A stretch of DNA of 64,000 nt from Mycogone perniciosa (taxonomy: Eukaryota > Ascomycota > Sordariomycetes > Hypocreales > Hypocreaceae): NCBI GenBank assembly GCA_025331125.1, contig JAOALB010000008.1, positions 248,001 to 312,000 on the forward strand, in the 5' to 3' direction. Positions 10,009 through 21,709 of this stretch are shown here, one piece after another. The notes under the pieces were generated by a model. The model was given only the letters and a program-made list of their open reading frames with translations. It did no database searches and was not told the DNA's origin. Every line of letters begins with the position of its first letter. Positions within the stretch are counted from its first letter, which is position 1. Made by a program: the position numbers and the translations under genes.

Positions 10009-13000
10009 TTACATCTCTTCTTCTCCCGCCAGAAGCTCTGCATAGTCATCCACAGAAGCAAACGTGGGCAGGCTCTTGAGCATCTTCTTCCTTGCCTTCC
10101 AAGAGTCATCGCCCTTGCCCTTCTCCTCCTCCTCACTATCGTCCAAGTCTGCCGCCACGAACTCATCCGAGCCCACATCGCCATCCTCGTCCTCGTCTAA
10201 ACCGTCCATAGCATCATCTGAATCGCTCTCGAGAGACAACGCAGGTGATGATCCATCCTCTGAAGCCATGTCCAGTTCGTCCAAATCGTCAAAGCCAGCA
10301 TCAGAGCCATCCTCATCAATATCAGGCTGAGCCGACACCAGTGCCTTCCAGATCTCGTCCTCAGCGGCTTCTTCGTCGCCCTCGTCGGCTGCTGGCGCGG
10401 CTTTTGTGGACTCCTTCGGCTCCTTAGAAACATGTTGGAAGTACTCGTGGAAGAAGATATCTTCAGCAGCAACATCCTCAATATTCTTATTCCAGAAGGC
10501 TGCTGAGTTGACCTGTGTCCTGGATGACCCAGCTCCTCCGGCACCAAGCCAAATATCGCCAATATCCTTGGTTGCCCTGAGGGGCTGCATAATAGACGCA
10601 CCACGTGCAGAATCGGTGGATTTCGCGTTCCGGTACACAAATTTGTCCAGGAATCTGATGAGACTGTGGCTCTCGAGGTCCGGCTTGAGCATTTTCTGGT
10701 TTTTATCTAGCAATGCGGATGCAAATTTGCTGACAGAGGGGTGAAAGTGACTCTGAGCGGGAATCTAAATAAGGTCAGTGGCTGATGTGATAATGAATGA
10801 GAAAAGGCATACCATCTCCCACAGACAGCTTCTGTGAGCATTGCTGTATTCAGGATGTCGTTTGCGACCATCGTAAACCGGTCGTTCTTCTGGGGTCTCG
10901 TCATCAAACACCGTCTCCTCCGGCACCTCAACCAGCGTTGACAGATCAGGGAATGTCTGTCTCAGGTGCGCCACAACGTAAAGCAGACCACAGACAAATG
11001 GAGGTTGGTGCAACCCAGCAATCTGCAACATTCTCTTGGCAAAAGCCTTGACTCGTCGCACGTCTACATCGTTCTTTAGGGCCCGGAGCAGCAGATTCAG
11101 GTAAAGCGCTTGCTTCGAGGAAGTGATCAAACGAGGATCCAGCAATGACTCATAAAGTGTTCGATAGAATCGATCACTAGCCAGGTTTCTCGCCGTAGAC
11201 AGATGTTGAATTAGGAGCAAAGCCTGGATTCCTGTATTGAAGTTGGTGGAGTGTGCAATCTTGAAGAGCGTATCAAGATGCTGCTCAATACTATGAAAAG
11301 GTCAGCGAAATGATGCCACAAACGGAATAGGTGTGCGTACATTGCATCATTAGTACCAACAAACGGTGCTGCACGATTAACGCCAGTCAAAAGAGCTGAC
11401 ACGAGTTTATCCGCAGCCTCGGCATCCGGGACCGAAGGGGCTGCATCCCCAGTCTTGTTTGGAGCCCTTCCGGCGTGTTTGCCCCCTTTCTTGTCCTTGA
11501 CTTGCACTTTGTCGAACTCCCCTTGTGTAGGCACTCCAAGCTTTCCGCTTTTCAGCATTGTGACAAAGAGATCGAAGTAAATACGAAGTAAAGCCTCGGC
11601 TACGGTCGGCTCTCTGCTGGTCAAGATCGTTTGGTTCAAAGTGTTGATGGCATAATACCTCGACCGATGATCTTGACTGGGCCGAAGAAGAACCTCTTGT
11701 TCCACTGTCCGTATAATGATCGGTTTCATGCCAGGGTGTGAGGCTTGCAGTTGCAGCAGGAGGTACGAGGCGCGGGATGCAATCTTGCGGTCTCGATCAC
11801 CCAACTTGTTCACCAAAAGTGTGAGCAAATTCGACTCCTGTTCTGGCTTGTCCTTGAGTAACCCATAGACGAAGTCAACAGCTCTCATTCTTGAGTACTC
11901 AATCTCGTCCGAGCACCAAACCTCTAGTAACTGGATGATTTTAAAGTACGTCTCCTTCAACCAGTCCTCGTATACCCATGCGATCAAGTGCGCTTCAGTT
12001 ATCTTTCCTGGCAATGGCTGACCTGGTGTCCAATATTTGACGGAATTCCGCTGAAGCGAACCAAGTAAACCGGGTTGTGTCTGGAAAGTCCTTAAACGTC
12101 GATCCGAGGGCAGCAAGGTGCCAGGGCCAAGCATATCCACTAGGGCACCAATTGCACCAATTGCTTGCGCGCGACTCTTCTTAGAAGCCAGATTCATCAA
12201 AGAGTCAAAAGCGCGGATATTGTGAACAGGGGACTCTTGACAGGCCAGTGTGAGCGCGGACACCTTGTCTGTAAGAGTACCGGACGACATGATGGTGGCG
12301 AGAAACTTGTGTGAGGAAGAAGCGAACACGGTTGTCCTGTAGCTTATGGCTTCTCCATCTAGAAGGGACTTGCCATGCTCCTTTAGGGATGTTATCGGTC
12401 CCATGAAAGGATTAACGTCATCGACGATAGGGCCAGGCAAATGAGCCAATCTAGCCGCGTGCCAATCCGCGCGTGGCTCAAAGATCTGGTTCACTATGTT
12501 AGTTGTCAGAGATGCTATCAACACGAAGTTTGCCACTTACCAAATTCTCAACCTTTCGCATATCATTCTCCTCAAGCCCATTGTTCTCTTCTCCACCATC
12601 GCCGTTCTCTTCGTCGTCCTCTTCGTCGTCCTCTTCCTCTTGGCTGTCGACCTCCTCTTCATCACTAGCCTCAATTGGCTGGATTTCAGCAAACCCAAGC
12701 TCCTTTGATAAAGCGGCTAGCTCCTCCCTCAGGCTTTTGTCCACTGGATGCTTTGAGTCTCCAGCGTATGCCTCATCTTCAGAGTCCACACCATTGATGA
12801 GATCTAGGTCCTGCTCGTCGCCTCCTAGAGCCTTGATTTCAGCCAATAAAGCATCTCGGTCCGGCTTGTCGTCCTTTTTTGATAATGAAGAGTCCTCAGG
12901 GCCGCGTTGTTTTTTCTGTCTCTGCTTTCCTGAGGTGTCCGTAGGTGGATTCTTTCGCTTGTGCTGATTGCTACTCAATTTCTCGTCAATCTTAGATGTA

Positions 13001-13083
13001 ATTTGGGCGAGCGCGCCTTTATCGAGGCTAGGTCCATTGTGCGAGCGCTGAGGGCCCTTGTTCTTCTTTGACGGTTTCCCCAT
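10009..13083 (-). CDS. MAK21: Ribosome biogenesis factor Mak21/Noc1 (CBF domain)
   Basis: Four exons on the minus strand: 13083-12541, 12485-11341, 11290-10813 and 10764-10009, giving 973 residues, typical for Noc1/CEBPZ. The Noc1-Noc2 complex acts in the nucleolus on early 60S precursors. The N-terminus is basic (KPSKKNKGPQRS) and followed by an acidic region of Glu/Asp runs. The conserved block starts at EPRADWHAARLAHLPGPIVDD and continues through VDFVYGLLKDKPEQESNLL, DRKIASRASYLLL and the CBF-domain region SHSLIRFLDKFVYRNAK. The C-terminus is again very acidic. The first 3' splice site was placed after TGAACCAG because the earlier ATAG site would create a stop. It is divergent from mitochondrial ProRS, 272 bp between starts. 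Confidence 0.94.
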
Positions 13084-13355
13084 GGCGAGCGAATGCTGGA
13101 TGGTGGAATGTTGGGAGTCGCAGCATCAATTTTCAGTTGAAGCGCGGATGGGAATATTCAACTTTTTTGAGTTCTTATCTTATCGGCCTCACATAGGCGC
13201 GCTTATCGCGTCTATGTTTTAGTGCGGTGCGTCTAACAAATCATGTCCCCAATCGAATCGAACCTCTTCCTCATGAAGCACATCAGCAGCCATAACACAT
13301 GGCAGCAACAATAATTCGCCTTTCTCAACATGTCGCTATGAAATGATGTGGTGGA
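13084..13355. promoter_or_regulatory. Short divergent promoter, MAK21 and mitochondrial ProRS
   Basis: The 272 bp between two divergent starts must hold both core promoters. There is a T-rich, TATC-rich patch at 13160-13182. No canonical ribosome-biogenesis PAC or RRPE box is evident. Confidence 0.5.
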
Positions 13356-15456
13356 ATGTCCCATAATATGCGCGTTATGCTCACTTCAAATCTAATTGGA
13401 TCCCGCAGATGTGCTCTGCTCAGGACCACATATGCCCTTAACCAGTTCCGAGCATTTTCACAATCTAGCTTAAATCAGGCTGATCAGCATCGGTCAACAT
13501 TATCCAAGATATGGGTCCCAACGGGCGGCGTCTCTGCAACCGACGGGGAGTGTACGAGGAGCCAGCCATACTATTCGAACAAGGTGGAGTGCTGATAGCT
13601 GGATAGCCGGTCATGGGAAACTTATTCGTGCTGGATTTCTCCGGCAGGTGAGCAGTTTCACCTTCTAATTGATGCAAAAATATATTAACATGTGATTGGA
13701 AAGGCACAATCCGGCATATTTCAACTGCTCCCCTTGGGCTTGCGCGTTCAGGACAAAATAGAGCATGTCATTAACAAGCATATGCAAAGCCTAGGTTTGT
13801 CACCATATGTGAGTCGAGTATTGGTATGTGCTAATGAGGACCTTTCCATGTAGGTGCATCCCGGCTCTCTCTTTCCACCATCACAACAGAAGAGCTATGG
13901 CGAAAAAGTGGCCGCCTGGACGGAGTGTCGTCTGAGGTAAGGGATTATCCCCCTCTCATAAGCTTCACTAACACTTCCCAGCTCTTTCGACTTAGTGACC
14001 GAAAGCAAGTGCCAATCATGCTGTCTCCCACTCACGAGGAAGAGATCACAGCTCTTGTTACAAGCACGCTGAAGTCATACAAAGACCTCCCTTTAAAGTT
14101 GTACCAAATCAGTAGGATCCCTGAGTTATCAAGTAAATGATACAAACCACTGACATTGTTATTCCAGCACGCAAGTACCGAGATGAGATTCGACCACGAC
14201 ATGGTTTGCTACGATCCAGAGAGTTTATCATGAAGGACCTGTACACCTTTGACGCTACAGCTGAGTCAGCCATTGATACTTACAGAGATGTTTCCGCCGC
14301 CTACAGAGCCTTCTTCTCAGAACTAAAGCTTCCAGTGTTGGTCGCTGAGGCTAGTTCAGGAGACATGGGTGGAGATCATAGTCACGAATATCACCTTTCC
14401 CATGCCATTGGAGAGGATACCGTTGCAACGTGCAGAAGCTGCGGTTACACGGCGAATGACGAAGTGGCTGTGGCTCGGCCACCTGACAATCTCAACACTG
14501 ACAGTGTTAGTAAAGACCTCACTCCTTCTCACTTCGGTCTTTGGCGTGGCATTACCAAGGACCGAAAGACTCTTGTGAACGTATGGTATCCACATACAGG
14601 AACCGGTCTATCAGAGAACAGTTTGAATATCCATGCTGTTAAGGCAGTTGTACCTGAGTTGGACGCGAGTGTAGGCGACTCGACGCCGTTTTGGAGTGAG
14701 GTCCTGCAGAAAGCAGAAGAGAGCAGGTCCAGTGAAACTCAGCTCTTGAACGTGATCGACTCAAGGCTTGCATCTGCATTTGAAAATTTCCGAAGCCAGC
14801 TCCTTGTGTTTCCAGCCAATTTCAGGAATCCTCATATCCAGCAATCCTCCATAGCAAAAACACCATCAGGTGCAAGCCTAAATCTTCTACGTCTTATGGA
14901 TGGCGATGGCTGCCCACGGTGCGAGACCGGTACCCTCGAGATCCACCGCGCGTTGGAACTGGGGCATACCTTTTATCTGGGCACCCGCTACTCAGAGCCA
15001 CTGGGGACATACGTAACACTACCTCAGAAATCGGGAACGCCGGTTCCCGTCCAGATGGGCTGCTACGGCATTGGTGTATCTCGCATACTGGGCGCAGTTG
15101 CAGAGCACATGGCCGACGAAAAGGGCCTCAATTGGCCTCGTGCAATCGCCCCGTTCGAAGTCATCATCATCCCGACATCTGGCGTGAACCAGCAAACATT
15201 GGATTTCTACGATACACTTACGGGCCATGGGATGTCAATTCCGGGGGTAGATGCTGTTCTAGATGACCGCAAAGAAACGTTTGGTTGGAAGATGCAGGAT
15301 GCAGACATGACTGGGTATCCCGTCACAATTGTACTTGGCAAAGCATGGAGGGAGAAGAGAATCTGCGAGGTGCAATGCAGAAGACTCTCTGTCAAGGAAA
15401 ATGTGGCAGCGGAAAACGTACCACAGTACCTTAGGAGCTTGTTGGTGCGGTTGTAA
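13356..15456 (+). CDS. AIM10: Mitochondrial prolyl-tRNA synthetase
   Basis: Six exons: 13356-13551, 13607-13647, 13704-13794, 13854-13936, 13982-14111 and 14168-15456, giving 609 residues. This is a class II synthetase of the bacterial-like type, charging mitochondrial tRNA-Pro. Order of parts: Arg-rich presequence, SKIWVPTGGVSATDGE, motif 1 region (GIFQLLPLGLRVQDKIE), the VPIMLSPTHEEEIT block, motif 2 (RPRHGLLRSREFIMKDLYTF), a central zinc-ribbon-like part (CRSCGY and CPRCETG), motif 3 (MGCYGIGVSRILGAVAEH) and an anticodon-binding domain (DDRKETFGWKMQDADMTGYP). Introns are crowded in the first 800 bp and include a 41-nt exon. The start codon is inferred from the presequence; a later Met (residue 5 or 8) is possible. 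Confidence 0.93.
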
Positions 15457-15733
15457 GCCGTTAGGTAATTGAAGTTGTCTGCATATCCCAAATTAGATGT
15501 ATATATAAGAATAAGGAAATCGAATAAAACATTCAAATTATACACATTAAAAAGGACAGTAAATTTGCAAGAGAAGATCTGAGGTGTCTGTTGGGCCATT
15601 TGATGCCCTCGTTACAAGAATCTGCAGCCCCTCCGAAATTATTCACGAAGCGATGCATAGAGGGGCATCACCTACCAGCCTGGGCGACAAGCTCATCCAC
15701 GTATTCGCGCCGTAGAAAAGCGACACTGCGATC
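15457..15733. other. ProRS 3' flank and prefoldin 5 upstream region
   Basis: This is an AT-rich 3' flank (15460-15560) followed by a short upstream region for the same-strand prefoldin gene. No other feature was seen. Confidence 0.5.
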
Positions 15734-16433
15734 ATGTCTGGTGAACAACAGGAGACCAGTAAGAGCTTTACGCCTTTCTTCTACTGATCTATCATATCTG
15801 CTAACGCCATGGAACAGTCAATCTCGATACCCTCGAGCCCCAGCAGCTCGCGCAGGTCAAGAAGCAACTCGACGAGGAGCTCGAACACCTGACGAACTCG
15901 TTTTCCCAGCTCCACGGCGCCCAGAATAAGTTTAAAGAGTGTCTACGATGCGTTCAGAACCGATCCGCCGCTAGCGATGGTAGGGCTTCACTTGGAAACA
16001 CCGCAATTCGCGTCTGAGGGACGAGATAACTGAGACTACTGTAGCAGGCTCGAAATCGGTCTTGGTCCCGCTGACCAACTCTTTATATGTTGGCGGCGAG
16101 TTGACCAGTACTGACACCGTCTTGGTGGACGTGGGAACAGGGTATCTGATAGAAAAGGTCATATTTAGCTCCTCTCCATCGTTGGAGTGCGCATGCTAAC
16201 AATTAATCCCAGAAGTTGAAATCCGCGGAGAAGTTCTACGAAGCTAAGATCAAAGAGCTTGGCGATAATCTAAAGGAGCTGGAAGCTATTGTGCAAAGGA
16301 AACAAATTAATTCTCGTACAATCGAAGAGGGTATGTTCATGTCGTGGCTTGAGCGCTGCTTGCCAACTGCTGACAAGGTTCCACAGTCCTAAGACAAAAG
16401 ATTATGGCTGCTCAACAAGGAGGTCAAGCTTAA
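15734..16433 (+). CDS. GIM5: Prefoldin subunit 5
   Basis: Five exons: 15734-15758, 15818-15979, 16045-16157, 16213-16330 and 16387-16433, giving 154 residues, the normal size of this alpha-type prefoldin. Prefoldin is a hexameric cytosolic chaperone that hands nascent actin and tubulin to the chaperonin CCT. Two coiled-coil helices (from EPQQLAQVKKQLDEELEHL and from KLKSAEKFYEAKIKELGDNL) flank the beta-hairpin core VLVPLTNSLYVGGEL, TVLVDVGTGYLIEK. The third intron uses a weak donor, GTCATA. The gene is too fragmented for any single open frame to reveal it; the call rests on the spliced product, which closes in phase. Confidence 0.93.
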
Positions 16434-16567
16434 ACCGGAATCCACGAACATATAGGAACACAAAACATGTGAATGAGCGAGTCTTGGCTCTATGGTTGAT
16501 AGCCGCTCTCCTAGTGGCCGATGACGATTCCAACTACCACCCACTTTCTTGATGAGACACGTACGAC

Positions 16568-18252
16568 TCAGACCGCACTGGGCTTCACGTTCTCCAACAC
16601 CGCCTGAATCTTCAAGACGATTTGTAGGAACTCCCCAAACCTATTCACCAGGTCTGGGTCTGCCCCAACCCAGATGTTCTTGAGACCTTTTCCCCAATCC
16701 TTTTTCCGCTCACCTGGGCTGACTTGGTTCATGGCTTCATCCCAGTGAACACCGTAAACCTCGAGTCCCCATCCAATTTCTGGTTCCGTGCCCGTGTTCA
16801 GCCCCTTCCACATCTGCGTGATGCTTATTTCGATCACGTATGGTGTGTCCTTGAGCGGTATAGCAATCGAAGTCTTCAACCGAACCTCGGAAACCTTGGT
16901 CTCCCAGTCCCCCGACTTGTGTACTGTGAGACGTGGGATTTTGAATTGATTGTCTCCATGTTCCTTATTTCTAGCGAAACTCAATGACATCCCTTCCACA
17001 AGGTCTCGGAGACCTGTTGGGATGTTGTCGGAAACATCCTGGGAATCCACTCTGAGGTTCCAGTCAAACTTCCTATTGATGCAAAACAATTTAGCACATA
17101 CCATGCACACCACACCATTTCTCAACAACTCACATGTCTGGGGCCGCCATTGTCCAGTTCAGACGTGCCCATGATTCTGGCTTCGTCATTCTGACAGGAG
17201 ACAGCTGTGGCTTGTTATTTTCCAAAATTATGGCATCAACCAACAACTCTTGATCTTCAACCTGCAATGTCAAGCTATGCGACTGTCTCAGGCGCTCTTG
17301 GTCAGGGCAGATTTCAAGAGCAGGGTCCATCAGATGCCAGAGTGCAGCTTCGACGAGGTTGATGTCGGGTAGCCTTCAGATATGGTTAGCTATAGTGATG
17401 GAAGGCGAAGTCGCATATCTTACCAGGTGTCCAACCTAGCTCCTCCACGCACAGAGTACGCTTTCATCATGTTGGCGAAGTCGACGTACTTCATCTCATT
17501 ACCAAGGCCTTTCTTCTTTTGCCGGATATGCAAATAGCCGAAGTTGACTCGCATTCTGAGATTTGTCCCCAGAGTCATCAAAATCTCGGCAGAGGACAAA
17601 AGATCCGAACGCAGCTGCTGAAGGTGCGATGCGAGGGCCATCGACATATCACAAGCTTTGTTATCCATGGCCGTTATGCAAGGGCGTGTTCCAAGTTCGA
17701 CCCGAATTGGAACATCTTCTGAAGTCCTTGCTGGATGCTGCACCATATACCGCGTAGTTAAGTGATTACCGTATACTCGCATCTCATAAATTGCTTGGTT
17801 GAGATCTCGGATAGCCCCCTGGAGCCTGGGCATTGTATCGCTGTAGATGCAAAAGATGTTGGGTTCACTATTCGTGATCCACACCTTGTGAGTCTTGCGG
17901 ATGCCATCAAGTGCGGCTGGGTTGTCCAAAGCACGAGGAAGCATATGCTTGCCAGGGATCACGAGTCGAGCCTAGATAAAGTTAGCAGCTTTCTTGAGAA
18001 CGTTTTAGAACGAGTTACCTCAATCCAGTCTTGACTAGGAGGTGGAAGGCCAAGGTATTCACCCTCAGCTGCCGCAGTGGTTACCAGTCGTTTGCTGTCG
18101 ACCTGGGACTTGGCGCTGGCCATTCGAGTAGGTTTTGCGAACTGACTGGTGGGTTTATCATTCTGAGGGTTTCGGGGCGTTCTTTTGGGTCCTCCACCCC
18201 CAGAGTTGCGTGAGGGTGTTTGGCGCCTTGCTTGCATCTCGTTTGTTGCCAA
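16568..18252 (-). CDS. Conserved-looking fungal protein of unknown function
   Basis: Four exons on the minus strand: 18252-18019, 17971-17424, 17373-17134 and 17072-16568, giving 508 residues. I do not recognise the family. The first ~75 residues are low-complexity (Gly, Pro, Lys, Arg, Thr). From DWIEARLVIPGKHMLP onward the sequence looks globular, with strand-like stretches such as KVWITNSEPNIFCIYSD, then a basic helical part (RQKKKGLGNEMKYVDFANMM), a region with FDWNLRVDSQDV, and a C-terminal half with alternating strands (PYVIEISITQMWKG, EIGWGLEVYGVHWDEA). No signal peptide or membrane span is visible. It is convergent with prefoldin 5 (134 bp between stops) and divergent from ORC1. Confidence 0.78.
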
Positions 18253-18988
18253 CGGCCTTCTTCACCCAGGCTGTTGAGAGCGAGGCCAGGCGTGGTGTAG
18301 TGACGTTTGATGGTTGGATACCAAGAATTAATATCAGTTGCTTAGATAAACAAGAGGTTTTTTAAAGGAGACATTCTGGGAGAGCTTTATGTGACAGAAT
18401 AAATCGGGAAGGAGATGTGAGGAGTTGAGGTAGTGAATCAGAGATCGGTTATTGTTCTCCGTATGTACTCAACCCGACTTTCCGCGAATCATCTGCCGGG
18501 GCCTATTCACCCGACACTTGAATTCTGATGGCTCTTTCAGGTCCACTATATTCCAAAGATTTATTATTTTCTTTCTGCTGAGGTATCAATGGCAGACAGG
18601 CTATTCGCGCTTGGAAGACTGATTCTTGAACTGATATTATCCCCCCAAACATTAACAACCCCCTATGCTACCTATCGAATAGAATTAATAATTACCAATG
18701 CATTTGTTTTTCTATTCCCGTTCGAAGCTCGACATGATTCAAATGCACTACTCAATATGCGTTTGATAAAGGGGATTGGTTTGTTCTTGATTTCTTATGA
18801 AGCTCTATCAGAGCAGCATACCTACATGTAATTATGTACATGCATCTAACGGGGTATTGCATCCGACGCGTCTCCCAGCCAGGACGCGTTAATTGATCCT
18901 ACCAGGGTGCACCGTAGGATAGATAGCCTTGACCATGGATTGATGGTAAAGGAGTATCATCATTCTTTCAACACCAATCTATCCATCC
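18253..18988. promoter_or_regulatory. Divergent promoter region with two MluI boxes near ORC1
   Basis: This 736-bp AT-rich region lies between two divergent starts. ACGCGT, the MluI cell-cycle box core bound by MBF-type factors, occurs at 18866-18871 and 18884-18889, about 100-125 bp before the ORC1 ATG. A small inverted repeat CATGTA...TACATG lies at 18824-18841. No gene is seen; the open frame 18589-18831 is AT-rich and unlikely to be coding. Confidence 0.55.
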
Positions 18989-21269
18989 ATGCCGGCCCCA
19001 ATTCATCCCAAAGCGGGTGTCGAGCCCGGGCGTGGACACAAACGATCCCTCTCCGGTGTTTCCCAGCAGGATTCTGACGACGACCTGGGGAGTGACGACC
19101 TCCCATGGGAATGGATTTATAACGTCGAGTCGCCAGAGCGAAACGAAGAGACTGACGGGGATCGCAAGAGGCGGAAGGTCTTGGGCAACAAAATCATTGG
19201 TGCTCGCACGGGCAAATTCGAATGTCGGATTGGGGACATTGTCACGCTGAAGGGGGAGCGCTCCAATGAAGCCTGGGTAGCAATCATAGGTGGCTTCGTG
19301 GAGGACAATGGCGAGGGCGACATGGCCGCCAACTTCATGTGGTTCTCCACCGAGAAGGAGATCCGTAACAAGGATAAAAAACGAAACGACTTCTACTGGG
19401 TACTTGGAAATCTATGCCTGGACTGCCACCTGGACCTGATCTGACTTTGACTCTTAGAATGAACGATACATATCCTCTTCTTGGGATGTGAATCCCTTGG
19501 CTTCGATCAACGGCAAGGCCGAGGTAATGTCTTTGGATGCCTTCCTTCGCGCCCACCCATCAGGGAAGATCCCGCGAAACTCACCGGGCTTCGGCAAGAC
19601 CTTTGTCTGCCGCCGTGGCTGCAACACCCGGACAGCCACCTATACGGACGAATTTTTGTGGGAGCAGATATACCGGGGCGCATGGGATATACCCAGCTTG
19701 ATGGAGCTGGTTGAAAAGGGCACAAAGCAAACCCGTCGCCGACGTCGAGCACAGTCCCCTGAAGAAGGTGTATACTATCCTCAAACACCAACAAAATCCG
19801 CCAGGACAACAGCAACAACTCCGCAGTCGAAAAGGGGACCCAAGAGCAGCAGGAAGCTCGAGTTCACGCCTCTAGCAACCCGAATACTCTCGCCCAGTCA
19901 TGTCCAAGCCTCTCCGTTTCAAATAGCACGCTCTCGCCTTCATGTCTCGGCTGTGCCATCAAGCCTCCCCTGTCGCGAAGCAGAGTTCTCGCTTGTCTAC
20001 TCTCATCTAGAGGCTGCCATTACTGAGGGAACTGGTAACTGCATCTACATCTCTGGGACGCCGGGTACGGGCAAAACCGCAACGGTTCGTGAGGTTGTAT
20101 CACGCCTTGAAGGGGCGGTTGGCTCAGACGAACTAGACGACTTCATCTTCGTTGAAATCAACGGTATGAAGATTACAGACCCTCACCAAGCCTACACACT
20201 CTTGTGGGAGGCGCTCAAAGGCGAGCGAGCTAGCCCAGCGCAGTCACTAGATCTTTTGGAGAGGGAATTCAGCAACCCTAGCCCACGACGTATCCCATGT
20301 GTGGTATTGATGGACGAACTCGACCAGCTGGTCACAAAGAACCAGGCGGTCATGTACAACTTTTTCAATTGGCCGACCCTGCGGCATAGTCGTCTCATCG
20401 TCCTCGCCGTTGCAAACACGATGGACCTTCCTGAGAGAACACTAAGCAACAAGATCAGCAGTCGTTTAGGTATGTGTACAGTGACGACTGATGGAATGAC
20501 GCTGCTCATTTGACAAGTTGAAATACAAGATGACTAATTCCATCCAGGCCTCACACGAATTACATTTCCCGGATACAATCATGAACAGCTCATGAAAATC
20601 ATACAATCACGTCTGGAGGGAGTCCCGGGAAATATCGTCGACGCGGATGCTATTCAATTTGCCAGTCGCAAGGTCGCTGCCGTCAGTGGAGATGCAAGGA
20701 GAGCTTTAGATATTTGCCGGCGAGCCGTTGAGCTTGCAGAAAGCGACGTTCCAGGCGATCCCATGACACCGAGTAAACGAGCACAAGAGACCGGAGCACA
20801 GGATCAGTCTCGCCGTGGGAGAGTCACTATTTCTACTATCAAAAAAGCAATCAACGAAGCCACTACGAACCCTATCCAGCAACACCTCCGCAGTCTTCCG
20901 CTCACGTCGAAGCTACTCATGGCAGCGCTATTGCTTAGAATCCGACGAACTGGCCTCGTGGAGACCACGTTCGGAGAGGCCTTGGACGAACTGCAACGGG
21001 CTACTATTCATGCTCCACGAGCCGTTCCTGGCATGGCCCAGATCCTCTCCAGCTATTCAAAGGGAACTCAGGGGCTTGGTCAACGTCAGATGGGAAGGCC
21101 TAGTTATGTTCACACAGCAGCCCTCGACCTTGTCGCGGCTGGCCTCATAAATCTTGAAGCACAACGAGCGGAAAGATCCAGCAAAGTGCGCTTGGCTATA
21201 GCAGACGACGAAGTGAAGATGGCGTTACGCGACGATGGAGACCTCAAGGCCATGGGTATTGGTGTATAG
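18989..21269 (+). CDS. ORC1: Origin recognition complex subunit 1 (BAH plus AAA+ ATPase)
   Basis: Three exons: 18989-19399, 19458-20469 and 20548-21269, giving 714 residues. Orc1 is the ATP-binding subunit of ORC, which marks origins and loads Mcm2-7 with Cdc6. The N-terminal ~200 residues are a BAH domain (GDIVTLKGERSNEAWVAIIGGF, NDFYW). A basic linker follows, with TP and SP sites (possible Cdk sites). The AAA+ domain holds Walker A GTPGTGKTATV (about residue 337), Walker B VVLMDELDQL, sensor 1 VLAVANTMDLPER and the sensor 2 region GDARRALDICRRAVE. The C-terminus is a winged helix. The phase-1 junction TTA G|GC restores the conserved GLTRITFPGY. Promoter MluI boxes suggest G1/S timing. Confidence 0.95.
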
Positions 21270-21709
21270 TAAGAACCTCCATTGTATATAGTAATACTAA
21301 TACGTATGTTTATTTATCATATCCTATCTTTTCTGCCGTCGCCGTATCAAACACAATCTTGATGAGAGGGTGTGTATCAATGATATGGAAGGAGTTGGGG
21401 CTTCTACAGGCCTCGCGACCTTTCGAGCGCAGCCAACCCAGTACACTCACTCAGCTTCAGAGGATGACTTGTGTTGATTAAAGATCGACATTCTATGGAG
21501 TAGGACGGCAGACTGCCAAGTATTCATTATGAATCGAGCATCCAGTTTTGCCAATGCCGTGAGCTCCCATATCAACATTTCAACCCCTGACACATTGTAA
21601 CCTACTTTGACAATCCTACATGTGAATGTCAATACCCTCTGAAATCCATCAAATATTCTGCAACTTTATGATAACCATGATTTAAATAAAATAATCCCGT
21701 AACGCCTGG
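21270..21709. other. Convergent intergenic region, ORC1 and PRP46
   Basis: This is the 3' flank of both genes, AT-rich near 21290-21330 and 21660-21700. No gene is supported; the open frame 21447-21632 looks random. Confidence 0.55.

Noticed and set aside
13606..13703. ProRS ending early at the stop after 13590
   Set aside because: A short canonical intron (13552-13606) restores the conserved SATDGE-SGHGKLIRAGFLRQ reading, so the stop is intronic.
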